From positions 2,542,001-2,606,000 of the forward strand of contig NZ_JAPEOQ010000002.1 of assembly GCF_026341035.1 (NCBI RefSeq): DNA of 64,000 nucleotides. The letters are read 5' to 3'. Below the pieces are notes generated by a model. That model did not search any database, was not told where the DNA came from, and saw only the letters and a program-made list of their open reading frames with translations. A program made the translations under genes and the position numbers. The DNA is from Streptomyces sp. NBC_01016 (GTDB lineage: Bacteria > Actinomycetota > Actinomycetes > Streptomycetales > Streptomycetaceae). This document shows, in pieces, positions 1 to 7,590 of the stretch (its first letter is position 1; every line of letters begins with the position of its first letter).

Positions 1-796
1 CCTGGCTGACCACGACCACTTGCCCGAGGCCGGCCCGACCGCAGGCCGCGGCGAGGTGCGCGAGCAACTCGGGGGCGTGCCGCTCGTCCAGCGTGCCCGC
101 GTACAACAGCACGGGATCGCCGGCCCGGCGGAAGGCGGCGACCGGCGGCCATGGTGCGGCGCCGGGCGGCGCGTATTCCGCGGGCAGGGGAGCCCAGTTG
201 GGCTCGACGGTGATCCGCTCGGGCGCCACCCCGAGCGCGCGGGCCGCCCGCGCGAAACCGTCCGTCACGGCGACGACGTGATCGCTGCCGCGCAGCGTGT
301 GCGCCTCCCACGCGGCCTCGCACCGCCCGGACGAGGCGGCCGCGGAGTACACGTCCTGAAGCCAGTACACGTACCGCCATCCCTGCGCCCGGGCGACGCG
401 CAGCAGTTCGCCCTGCACCCGGGGCGGCGCGTTTCCGGTGAGGAGCGTCGCGGGCGCCACGGCACCGGCTGCCCGCGCCTCGTGCACGGCGGCCAGAGCG
501 GCCTGCCGTACCGCACGGGCGTAGCGCACCGTCGTGTTCCCGTCCGGTCGTACGGCCCGACCGTTCCCGTGGCCCGTACTGTCCGCGCCTCCTGCGACAG
601 CGCGCACGACGGCGTCCGCAGCGGTGCGGTGCAGATCGCCCCGGGGCCCGATCAGGTCCGCCCGGTAGAGGTGCGTCACCCGGCGCCCCCGCCGGGCCAG
701 TTCGTTGCTCAGGCCGATCTGGAAGGGGTGTCCGAGGTAGTCGTGGACGATGAGCGTGCCTTCGTCCGCGCCTGTGTCATCGTGTGACTCAAACAC
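1..796 (-). CDS. Glycosyltransferase, GT-B fold N-terminal part (gene runs off the left edge)
   Basis: The leftward frame from a GTG at 796 stays open to the window edge, giving about 265 residues of an N-terminal half. The start region reads LIVHDYLGHPFQIGLSNELARR, the first beta-alpha unit of WcaI/WfgS-type GT-B glycosyltransferases that add sugars to exopolysaccharide or glycolipid precursors at the inner membrane face. Later segments VHEARAAGAVAPATLLTGN and VLLYAGTLDERHAPELL fit the same fold; the second is the usual start of the nucleotide-sugar-binding C-terminal domain. No clear ribosome binding site precedes the GTG, so the start is uncertain; an in-frame stop (TAG) lies just upstream, so it cannot move far. 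The donor and acceptor cannot be told. It follows the TNT gene by 78 bases on the same strand. Confidence 0.72.
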   Translation of the reverse strand, partial: MFESHDDTGADEGTLIVHDYLGHPFQIGLSNELARRGRRVTHLYRADLIGPRGDLHRTAADAVVRAVAGGADSTGHGNGRAVRPDGNTTVRYARAVRQAALAAVHEARAAGAVAPATLLTGNAPPRVQGELLRVARAQGWRYVYWLQDVYSAAASSGRCEAAWEAHTLRGSDHVVAVTDGFARAARALGVAPERITVEPNWAPLPAEYAPPGAAPWPPVAAFRRAGDPVLLYAGTLDERHAPELLAHLAAACGRAGLGQVVVVSQ

Positions 797-874
797 ATGG
801 TCAGGCTATGTGCGCAGGTCAGGTACAGCGACTTGACCGCGGGCAGCTCGAACCGGCGTCCCCGTGCGGTGCGC

Positions 875-1750
875 TCACCCGCCGGACGCATCCACGAGGC
901 GCAGATAGCCCGCCGCGACCAGCCAGGCCACCGTCAGGCGCTCGGGGGCATCGTTCAGCAGCTCCTGCTTCAGCTTGTACTGGATGCCGTAGCCGGATTG
1001 GGCGAACGCGGGGGCCGTCGGGCCGGCCAGTACGGAAAAGTCCCTCAACACCTCGTAGCGGTGGTAGTTCCAGGGGCGCTCGCCCTCGGCGTGGCGCAGA
1101 GTCTCCGGGGGGATCGCCCTGGCGGCGACAGGCGTGCCCACGGGGGCAAGGTAGGTGCCGTGCTCGCGGCCGTAGCGGTCGACCGTTTCGCGATGCAGCA
1201 GGACGGAGGGGAAGGCCACCGGCGCCCCGTCGGCCGTTCGCGCGAACCCGTCGGCCTCCGGGTACCGCCAGCCGCCGGACGGATTCCAGAAGGTCTGCAG
1301 GAACGACTGGACGGTGCCGGTCCCACAGGGCTGATAGCCGCTGAAGTCCGCCGCGGCGGCACCGCCGCTGGGCAGGGGCACCTCCACCAGTTCGGCGGGT
1401 CTCCGGGGGTGGGCGGGGACCGCGGGCGCTCCGTGTGCGTCCGCCGCCGTGGCGAGCTCCGTACCCTCGCCCGGTTGTACGCCGGTCTGCCCGGCCGATG
1501 AGTGCTCGTACGCTTCGTACTCGGCGAAGGTGATCTGGTTGTCGTCGTCGGTGTCCATGGCGGCCTGCATGGACCGCCACAGTGCGCGGAAACCGGTGCG
1601 CACCCGGAAGAGCCCCGCGCTGCCGATGCCCGGATCGGCTTGCGCGAGGGTGAGCAGCCGGTGTTCGAAGTCGTGCCAGGTGACAACCCCGTCGCCGTCC
1701 GCGTCCAGCAGCGCGAAACGAAGTGCGGTGTCCCTGTTGTCACGCGCCAC
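875..1750 (-). CDS. EF-hand protein with C-terminal TNT domain (predicted NAD+ glycohydrolase toxin)
   Basis: This 291-aa protein has two canonical EF-hand calcium loops near the N-terminus: DADGDGVVTWHD (residues 16-27) and DTDDDNQITFAE (about 66-77). A Pro/Ala-rich linker follows at about 90-130. The C-terminal 130 residues match the TNT fold (tuberculosis necrotizing toxin, the toxic tip of mycobacterial CpnT): a W/Y-P...DGFA opening, then RYGREHGTYLAPVGTP, RAIPPETL, YHRYEVL and AFAQSGYGIQY. TNT enzymes hydrolyse NAD+. The GTG start at 1750 follows AGAGGA by 10 bases. There is no signal peptide and no secretion leader such as a WXG100 domain, so the export route is unknown. No immunity gene is recognisable next to it. 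The calcium loops suggest folding or activity that depends on calcium, which would keep it quiet in low-calcium cytoplasm; that is inference. The domain calls are by motif recognition only. Confidence 0.8.
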   Translation of the reverse strand: MARDNRDTALRFALLDADGDGVVTWHDFEHRLLTLAQADPGIGSAGLFRVRTGFRALWRSMQAAMDTDDDNQITFAEYEAYEHSSAGQTGVQPGEGTELATAADAHGAPAVPAHPRRPAELVEVPLPSGGAAAADFSGYQPCGTGTVQSFLQTFWNPSGGWRYPEADGFARTADGAPVAFPSVLLHRETVDRYGREHGTYLAPVGTPVAARAIPPETLRHAEGERPWNYHRYEVLRDFSVLAGPTAPAFAQSGYGIQYKLKQELLNDAPERLTVAWLVAAGYLRLVDASGG

Positions 1751-1875
1751 GTCGCTGAAGTCCTCTCACCCGCCGATCGCGGCCCGAGGGCCGGGCGACA
1801 CGTCGGTCACGGACAGTCGTTCACGAAAGCTTGTCCCACAAGGAGCCCGCAGGCGAGCCGCGGCCTCCGCGCCCG

Positions 1876-2331
1876 GGGCCCGACCCGGACGGCGCCGACC
1901 TCTACGACGTACGGGTACGCGACCCCGCCCTGCCCGGCGCCCGGATCCGCTGCCCCCGGCGGCCGGGACCGGGTGCGGCCGCTGACAGGGCTGCACTCGG
2001 TGCGGTGCACGGCGACCGGGGTGGCTCGGCCCGGCACCTGGATCGGGAAGGCCGACGCCACCGGCCGGCAGGCGTATTTGCGGGCCACGGCGCGGGCGTC
2101 GGCGCGGTCCGGGTACGCCGGGGTGGGCGCCGCGCTGGCGCTCGCCGAGACGGTGCGGGTGGCGGGGCCGGGCCGGGTGCTCGTCCGTTACGCCGTGACC
2201 AACACCGGCAACCGGCCCGTCCACGACGTCCGACTCACCGACCCCGCGCTCACCGCGCCCACGGACCGGATCGACTGCGCGGCAGGGCGGCCCGTCGTGG
2301 CGCGGCTCGCTCCGCGCGAAAGTGCTTGGAC
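1876..2331 (+). pseudogene. Remnant of a DUF11/DUF7507 repeat surface protein, frameshifted
   Basis: Two adjacent frames hold pieces of the Ig-like DUF11/DUF7507 repeat found in large actinobacterial wall proteins. The first (about 1890-1945) reads ADLYDVRVRDPALPGARIRC, the end of one repeat. After a shift, the second (about 1985-2331) reads LHSVRCTATGVARPGTWIGK, then VLVRYAVTNTGNRPVHDVRL and IDCAAGRPVVARLAPRES. The order and the Cys positions are those of consecutive repeats, so one insertion or deletion lies near 1945-1985. There is no start codon with a ribosome binding site, no wall-anchor sequence, and the frame dissolves after 2331. It is a fragment, not an expressed gene. Confidence 0.6.
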
Positions 2332-2517
2332 GCGCCAGGTCAGGAAGCGTGCGGGCGGCTCCGCGTCGTCCATTGCCCGTTGGCCGGCCGGGAGCCGACG
2401 TCACCGTCCCGCCGGGGCCCGGTCGTGTCGCCCGGCTGCCCCGGTCCGGTGGTGGGACATACCGCGCGCGGTGATGCTCGCGCTATGCCAGTTCGTTCCG
2501 GGTCGAGGGGGTCGCTC

Positions 2518-3903
2518 ATGCCGCGGCTGGGCGCTGCCCTGGTGCACCACGCGTGGGCCTTCGCGGAGCGGTACGGGCGGGTGACGGCGCAGCGTCCGGG
2601 CCGCCACCGGTTCGCGCGGCTCGGCGACGGTGCATGCCTCGCCTTTCCGCCCGGGGCGGTCTTCGGCGAGCAGGTCATCGCCATCGGGGACGCCACTCTG
2701 GTGGGCCCGTGCGTGAGCCTGTCCGCGGGCTACCCGTTCGGTCCCGTGCCGGGCCCGGGGCTCGTGGTGCGGATCGGCGCGCGCTGTCTGGTCGGCCGGG
2801 GCAGCCACATCGTCGGCCACCACCGGGTGGAGATCGGCGACGACGTGTACATCGCCCCGTACGCCTACATCACCGACCAGAACCACGGTTACGCCGACCC
2901 GGACCTGCCCATCGGCATCCAGCCGCCCGTGAACGCCCCGGTCGTCATCGGCGACGGCTGCTGGCTCGGCGCGGGTGTGACCGTGCTGCCCGGCACCCGT
3001 CTCGGCCGGGGCGTCACGGTCGCCGCGGGCGCCGTCGTGCGCGGCACCTTCCCCGACCGGTGCGTGATCGCGGGCGTCCCGGCGCGGATGGTGCGCATGC
3101 ACGTACCGGGCGAGGGTTGGCAGAAGCCTCACCAGCAGCCATACGAGGAGGAACGCATGAAAAAGCCGCCCGAGGGTGACATCCCCATCATGGTCGTCGG
3201 TGATTCGATCAGTCACGGCAGCAGCGGCGACTGGACCTGGCGCTACTTCTTCTGGAAGCACCTGAAGAACGCGGGCCTGAGCATCGACCTGGTCGGCCCG
3301 AAGGACACCCTCGACAACATCCGCACGGAGGAGGTCGGCGACGACGACGCGACGTACGCGGACCCCGGCTTCGACCGCGACCACGACGCGCAGTGGGGCC
3401 GCCCGTACCTACAAGAGAAGGAGGTCATCGAGGAGAAGGTCGCCGAGCACGAACCGGAGTACCTGCTCGTACTCCTCGGCATCAATGATCTCTTCTGGTA
3501 CGGGGTGACGCCCTCCCAATTCGCCGCGAATCTACGGGAGTTCCTGACCAATGCCCGGCGCGCGGCCCCTGACGTACGGATTGTGATCGGCACCGTACTG
3601 GAGACGCAGAAGGCCCTGGACGACACCGGGTTCGCGGAGCTCGTGGCGGAGACGAACGAGCAACTGCGTTCTGTGGCAGCCGAGATGGACGTGCCGGTCG
3701 CCGAGACGGCGGCCGAGTTCCGCGCCCTCGAGCACACCTGGGACGGCACGCATCCCAACCCCAACGGCGAGGTGCGCATCGCGGCCGCGTTCGCCGACCG
3801 GCTCGCCGAGTCGTACGGGCTGGGCGCGCCGTACCCGCGTCCCTATCCGGTCCTCGACGTGGTCGACCCGGTGGCGAAGGCCCCGATCGACGGCGCCGAC
3901 TGA
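2518..3903 (+). CDS. Hexapeptide-repeat acyltransferase joined in frame to an SGNH/GDSL hydrolase
   Basis: The ATG at 2518 follows GAGGGGG, and the frame stays open for 461 residues. Residues 1-205 form a left-handed beta-helix acyltransferase of the NodL/LacA/WbbJ type, with isoleucine/valine-rich hexapeptides (VVIGDGCWLGAGVTVLPGT) and the loop YITDQNHGYADPDLPI, whose His is the family's catalytic base. Residues 214-461 are a complete SGNH hydrolase: GDSIS (nucleophile Ser), GIND (oxyanion Asn) and DGTHPN (Asp-His). An internal GAGGAGG and ATG at 3157 begins exactly at the SGNH domain, so either one bifunctional protein or two products may be made. The acyltransferase would add, and the SGNH domain remove or transfer, acetyl groups on surface glycans; the substrate is inferred only from the nearby glycosyltransferase. 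Any start upstream of 2518 would extend into non-coding-looking sequence. Confidence 0.78.
   Translation: MPRLGAALVHHAWAFAERYGRVTAQRPGRHRFARLGDGACLAFPPGAVFGEQVIAIGDATLVGPCVSLSAGYPFGPVPGPGLVVRIGARCLVGRGSHIVGHHRVEIGDDVYIAPYAYITDQNHGYADPDLPIGIQPPVNAPVVIGDGCWLGAGVTVLPGTRLGRGVTVAAGAVVRGTFPDRCVIAGVPARMVRMHVPGEGWQKPHQQPYEEERMKKPPEGDIPIMVVGDSISHGSSGDWTWRYFFWKHLKNAGLSIDLVGPKDTLDNIRTEEVGDDDATYADPGFDRDHDAQWGRPYLQEKEVIEEKVAEHEPEYLLVLLGINDLFWYGVTPSQFAANLREFLTNARRAAPDVRIVIGTVLETQKALDDTGFAELVAETNEQLRSVAAEMDVPVAETAAEFRALEHTWDGTHPNPNGEVRIAAAFADRLAESYGLGAPYPRPYPVLDVVDPVAKAPIDGAD
3144..3159 (+). promoter_or_regulatory. Internal ribosome binding site and ATG at the SGNH domain boundary
   Basis: Within the acyltransferase/SGNH frame, a near-perfect GAGGAGG is followed by AACGC and ATG (3157-3159). 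The next codons read MKKPPEGDIPIMVVGDS, a normal SGNH-hydrolase start. No stop codon separates the two domains, so the site would give a free 248-residue hydrolase beside the read-through fusion. The purine run also encodes the Glu-Glu-Glu-Arg linker, so translation from it is inferred and not proven. Confidence 0.6.
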
Positions 3904-4003
3904 GTCACGGATGAGCCCGACACCTCCCGTTCGCCCTGGGCGGAGCGGGTACGGCGGGCGGTGGCGCCACACCTGACAGTTCTGGCAGGGAAGGTTCACA
4001 GAG

Positions 4004-4047
4004 ACGGCCGTGGGGCCGTCCCGAGAAGGGGCCGGCCCCACGGCCGT
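4004..4047 (+). terminator. Strong hairpin terminator after the acyltransferase/SGNH gene
   Basis: A perfect 14-bp inverted repeat (ACGGCCGTGGGGCC at 4004-4017 and its complement at 4034-4047) with a 16-base loop lies 100 bases after the stop at 3903. It has no T-tract, as usual for streptomycete terminators. Confidence 0.75.
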
Positions 4048-4065
4048 CGTGCGGGGTCTGATGCT

Positions 4066-4233
4066 GGATGGACGCCGGAGTCGGTCCAGGCGATGGCGTC
4101 GCGGCTGCCGGACGGCAGCGAGCAGAATCTGCAGCAGTCCGTGAACCGGTCCACCGGGCCCCGCTGCCGGTGCGGCGGCGTATCGCTGAGCGGATGACCG
4201 TGCGGATCAGCCCTGAGGCGTGGGACGACGGCG
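4066..4233 (+). pseudogene. Scrap of an IS701-type transposase
   Basis: Two overlapping frames carry consecutive pieces of one transposase. ESVQAMASRLPDGSEQNLQQ (about 4078-4140) resembles the IS701 motif with K-S-x-x-x-M-A-x-R-L and Q-x-L-Q-x-F-V. After a frame change comes PVRRRIAERMTVRISPEAW, which matches the following R-R-x-A-x-R-M segment. No catalytic region and no terminal repeats are present, so it is a short dead relic. The rest of the gap up to 4449 holds nothing I recognise. Confidence 0.5.
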
Positions 4234-4449
4234 CCGAGCGGCATCGGGCACCGTGAGAAATGGCGGGCTCGCCCTGAGCATGTCGGGCGGGGAGTGCGCC
4301 CGGCGCGTGGAGCCGGACGTGTTCGGTTTCCCGTGAGGTGGGACGGCGATCCGCGGGGCGGAGGTGCGGCGGATGGGTGCTGGTCCGTATGGATGATCGT
4401 CAGGCCTGGTCGCCGGGCTGGTGCGGGCATTCCGGCAACACTCGTGATC

Positions 4450-5238
4450 ATGGAACTCTGGCTGCTCAACCACCTGAACACCTTCGGTCTGGCCCTTCTC
4501 CTCGTCGGCGGTCTCGTCGCGTTCGCCCTCCTCGGCGCGGTCCATGTGCGTCGCAGATTCCCTCGGTCGGTGAACGGTGAGCAGAACGAGATGGTCGGTG
4601 TGCTGCTCGGGATGTACGGGGCGATCTACGGGATCTTCCTCGCGTTCGTGGTGGTCGCGGAGTGGGAGGGGCTCGGGGTGGCCGAGCAGGTCGTTGCCTC
4701 GGAGTCCGCCAACGCCGCCTCGATCGTCCGTGACGTGGCGGTCTTCCCCGAGAAGGACGAGCGGCACGTGGTGGACGCGGTCGGTCTCTACGTGCACGCG
4801 GTGGTGGACGACCAGTGGCCGAAGATGCGGCGCGGAGTTCCGGACAGCGCAGCCACCGAGCACGCGATGAGCTCCCTGTTCCACGCCCTGCAGTCGTACG
4901 AGCCGAAGACCGAGAGCCAGAAGGCGTACTACGGGACGGCTGCCGGGCATGTGAACGCCATGTCGGCCGACCGGCGCAGTCGACTGGCCATCGCGAGGTC
5001 CGGACTGCCGACGCTGCTGAAGATCCTCGTTTACGGAGGGGCGATCGTGATGATCCCGCTGACTCTTCTCCTCGGGATTCGCGATCGTAGGGCCCAACTG
5101 ATGTTCGTGGGCTGCTCCACGGCGCTGATCGGATTGGCGTTGCTGCTCGCGGTGACCCTGGACCGGCCGTTCGCGGGCGAGCTGTCGGTGTCACCCGACC
5201 CGTACCAGGCGGGGGTGCTCGCACAGTTTTGGAAGTAG
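4450..5238 (+). CDS. DUF4239 (bestrophin-like) membrane protein
   Basis: The 262-aa protein begins MELWLLNHLNTFGLALLLVG. It has two N-terminal membrane helices (about 8-30 and 47-75, the latter with MVGVLLGMYGAIYGIFLAFVVV), a charged cytoplasmic middle, and two C-terminal helices (VYGGAIVMIPLTLLLGI and LMFVGCSTALIGLALLLAV). This layout and the GxxxxxYGIFLAF segment are typical of the DUF4239 family in actinobacteria, whose members are weakly related to bestrophin channels and have no established function. The frame extends upstream to 4294, but that part has no membrane character and reads like intergenic sequence, so ATG 4450 was chosen; the ribosome binding site there is weak. The gene stands alone. 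Confidence 0.75.
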   Translation: MELWLLNHLNTFGLALLLVGGLVAFALLGAVHVRRRFPRSVNGEQNEMVGVLLGMYGAIYGIFLAFVVVAEWEGLGVAEQVVASESANAASIVRDVAVFPEKDERHVVDAVGLYVHAVVDDQWPKMRRGVPDSAATEHAMSSLFHALQSYEPKTESQKAYYGTAAGHVNAMSADRRSRLAIARSGLPTLLKILVYGGAIVMIPLTLLLGIRDRRAQLMFVGCSTALIGLALLLAVTLDRPFAGELSVSPDPYQAGVLAQFWK

Positions 5239-5239
5239 G

Positions 5240-5272
5240 GCCGGCGCAGGGCGTGGTGACGCCTGCGCCGGC
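5240..5272. terminator. Bidirectional hairpin between convergent genes
   Basis: GCCGGCGCAGG (5240-5250) pairs perfectly with 5262-5272, and the inner CGT/ACG lengthens the stem. It starts two bases after the stop of the DUF4239 gene and lies just downstream of the leftward amidotransferase gene (stop at 5301), so it can serve both. Confidence 0.7.
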
Positions 5273-5300
5273 GTGATCACCGACGTCGATGGGTCGGTGG

Positions 5301-6155
5301 TCACACGCCCGTCTTGCTTCCCTCCTCGAAGTCCACCGGGATCTCCTTGCCGCGCATGTCGTCCAGGGTCAGCAGCTGGGCGGGCGGGGCGAAGGGCCGT
5401 TGCGACGTGGCCTTTCCGTCCTGGATGCACAGCAGTTCGCCCGGTTCCAGCAGGCGCCAGTCGGGGTCGTCGTCGAGGCGCTCGCTGGCGATCACCCAGG
5501 CCGGGACGCTTCCCTCGGCCGTCTGCTCGGTGGCGCCCCGGGTTCCGCTGGCGAAGCCGCCTCCCTCCGGGTCGAGCAGCCACAGTTCGCAGCTGTGCGG
5601 GTAGCGCAGGGCCCACAGTCGGTCGGCCTCCGCGAGGACGAAGTTCAGTGAGAACACGGGCAGTTCGGCCGCGATCCGGCTGATGGCGGAGATGATGCCC
5701 TGTGCGGTGTCACCGGTGCGGCGGATCTCGGCCGAGATGTACGCGAAGACCAGCTCGGAGTCGGTGGTGCCCTCGACGTGGGCCCGGTCGACGTCACTCA
5801 GCCACCCGTCCACGACCTCGGCGCCGCGCAGGCAGCCGTTGTGCGCGAACAACCGGTCGTTGATGTCGAAGGGGTGGGTGTTGTGGACGTCGATCTGGCC
5901 GGCGGTCGCGTATCTGATGTGACTGACGATGGTGTGCGACACCACGTTGCGGGCCTGTGCGGCGAAGTCGTCGTTCTCGAACGCGGCGACGCCGGAGCGG
6001 TCCCGTACCGGCTCGTTGCCGAGCGAGAACCAGCCGAGTCCGGTCCCGTCGGGCTGGCGGGTGCTCTGCTGGGCGAAGTTGGTCAGTGAGTCGAGCAGCC
6101 AGTGCGAGGCCTGGACCCGCGGGCCGCAGGTGGTCAGGGCGAACAGTCGGCACAT
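5301..6155 (-). CDS. Class II glutamine amidotransferase-fold hydrolase
   Basis: The 284-aa protein begins MCRLFALTT. After removal of Met, Cys2 is the N-terminal nucleophile of Ntn-type glutamine amidotransferases. Other family motifs are present: PDGTGLGWFS, SHIRYATAG, NTHPF and FAHNG (Asn-Gly of the oxyanion hole). It lacks any synthase domain, like the stand-alone YafJ/EgtC group; EgtC removes a gamma-glutamyl group from an ergothioneine intermediate. The ATG is preceded by GAGGAG. It is the last gene of a leftward three-gene operon, 49 bases after the gamma-glutamyl ligase-like gene. In that setting a gamma-glutamyl amide hydrolase is more likely than ammonia supply to a distant enzyme, but this is inference. 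Confidence 0.82.
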   Translation of the reverse strand: MCRLFALTTCGPRVQASHWLLDSLTNFAQQSTRQPDGTGLGWFSLGNEPVRDRSGVAAFENDDFAAQARNVVSHTIVSHIRYATAGQIDVHNTHPFDINDRLFAHNGCLRGAEVVDGWLSDVDRAHVEGTTDSELVFAYISAEIRRTGDTAQGIISAISRIAAELPVFSLNFVLAEADRLWALRYPHSCELWLLDPEGGGFASGTRGATEQTAEGSVPAWVIASERLDDDPDWRLLEPGELLCIQDGKATSQRPFAPPAQLLTLDDMRGKEIPVDFEEGSKTGV

Positions 6156-6204
6156 GTCGTCACTCCTCGGTTCAGCGGATTACGGGAATGGGGCGGACGG
6201 GCGT

Positions 6205-7590
6205 TCAGTACGCGTGGCGCACAGCGGCTGCCAGGTCCTGTGGGCTGGTCTCGGCGAACAGTTCGGCCTCGGCCCGGCGCACGGCGGCGACGGCCTCGAA
6301 GAGCGGGTCGCCCAGAGCGGTGCGGAGCACGGTGGAGTCCTGGAAGTGCTTGAGGGCCTCGGTCAGCGAGGACGGCAGCCGTTCCGTCCCGTGCTGTCGC
6401 GCCGGGTCGCCCGCCACCGGCGCCGGCAGGCTCAGGGCATCGTGCACCCCGGCGAGCCCCGCCGCTATGACGCACCCGGTGACCAGGTAGGGGTTGGCGG
6501 CGGCGTCGAAGCACTTCACCTCGCCGTTGGCCGTGCACGGGTCGTCGGACGGGCCGGGGATGAACCGGAGCGCGGCCTCCCGATTCTCCACGCCCCAGCA
6601 GTGGTAGGCCCCGGCCCAGTGGCTGGGCTGCAGCCGCAGGTAGCTCGCGGCGCAGGGCGCGCCGATGGCCATCAGGGCGGGCAGCTCGCGCAGCACCCCG
6701 GCGAAGAACGCCTCAGCGGTGGGTGTCATCCCGGCCGCGCCGTCTCCGTCCCGGCACAGGTTGCGGCCCTCGTGCCAGAGGCTGGTGTGCAGATGGCGGC
6801 CGTTGCCCACCGCGCCGGCCGCGGCGACCGGCGCGAACACCGGGACCAGGCCGTGCCGCAGGGTCACCGCCCGGACGGTCTCGCGGACGAGCACGGCGAG
6901 ATCCGCCGTGGTCACCGGATCGGCCGGGGCCACCGAGACCTCCAACTGGCCCGCCGCGTACTCGGGATGGAGCTGCATGACGTCCACGCCCTGCGCCTGG
7001 AAGGTGCGCAGCAGGTCGGCGAGGTAGCCGGACAGGTCGACCAGGCGCGTCATCCCGTAAGCCGGGCCCGCGGTGGCGTAAGCGGGTTCGGAATCGGCGC
7101 CGGCGCTGTGTTCGGTCTGGCGGACGACCACCCATTCCGTCTCGAACCCCATCCGGACGTCGAAGCCGGCCTCGCGGGCCGCCTCGGTCATGCGGCGCGC
7201 GAACTGCCGCTGACAGCACGGGTGCGGGTGCCCCTCCTGGTCGTAGCGGTCGGCCGGAGCCCACGCCCACCCGGGCTGAGCGGCCAGCTCCGTGAGGCGG
7301 TCGAGGTCGGGGTGGAGCCGCAGATCACCGTCCGGCCCACCCACGTACGTGCTGTCGGTGATGGAGTCGTCCAAGAGGAAGACGTCGAACACCGGCGACA
7401 TGCCGACCCCGTGCTCCACGGCAGCGGCCAACCGTCCGGCGGGCACCGCCTTCACCCGGGTGATGCCGCTGTTGTCGACCCAGGTCAGCGCCACACCGTC
7501 GATCTCGCGCCCGGCCAGCCGGGCTGTCTGCGCGCGGGTGCGCGCGAAGTCCGTGCCGTTCCGATGCTGAGACGTCCCGCCCGCCTTCAC
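6205..7590 (-). CDS. Glutamine synthetase-like gamma-glutamyl-amine ligase
   Basis: This 461-aa protein has the full glutamine synthetase catalytic fold: a metal-site segment MGFETEWVVV, PEYAAGQLEVSVAPADP (counterpart of the family's H-E-x-x-x-G-Q-x-E motif), VGNGRHLHTSLW and WGVENREAALRF. It is closer to the GlnA3/GlnA4/PuuA group than to housekeeping GlnA: it has no regulatory adenylylation-loop Tyr motif and begins with a short GVALTWVDNSGITRVK domain. Such enzymes join the gamma-carboxyl of glutamate to an amine using ATP. The GTG start at 7590 overlaps the stop of the aminotransferase gene as GTGA, so the two are translationally coupled. The amine substrate is unknown; it may be the amine made by the coupled aminotransferase. 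Confidence 0.85.
   Translation of the reverse strand: MKAGGTSQHRNGTDFARTRAQTARLAGREIDGVALTWVDNSGITRVKAVPAGRLAAAVEHGVGMSPVFDVFLLDDSITDSTYVGGPDGDLRLHPDLDRLTELAAQPGWAWAPADRYDQEGHPHPCCQRQFARRMTEAAREAGFDVRMGFETEWVVVRQTEHSAGADSEPAYATAGPAYGMTRLVDLSGYLADLLRTFQAQGVDVMQLHPEYAAGQLEVSVAPADPVTTADLAVLVRETVRAVTLRHGLVPVFAPVAAAGAVGNGRHLHTSLWHEGRNLCRDGDGAAGMTPTAEAFFAGVLRELPALMAIGAPCAASYLRLQPSHWAGAYHCWGVENREAALRFIPGPSDDPCTANGEVKCFDAAANPYLVTGCVIAAGLAGVHDALSLPAPVAGDPARQHGTERLPSSLTEALKHFQDSTVLRTALGDPLFEAVAAVRRAEAELFAETSPQDLAAAVRHAY

Noticed and set aside
1831..2517. Extension of the acyltransferase frame upstream to 1831 (690 aa in all)
   Set aside because: The added part is Arg/Gly/Pro-rich without domain signal, and other frames there carry the DUF7507 relic; ATG 2518 has a good ribosome binding site.
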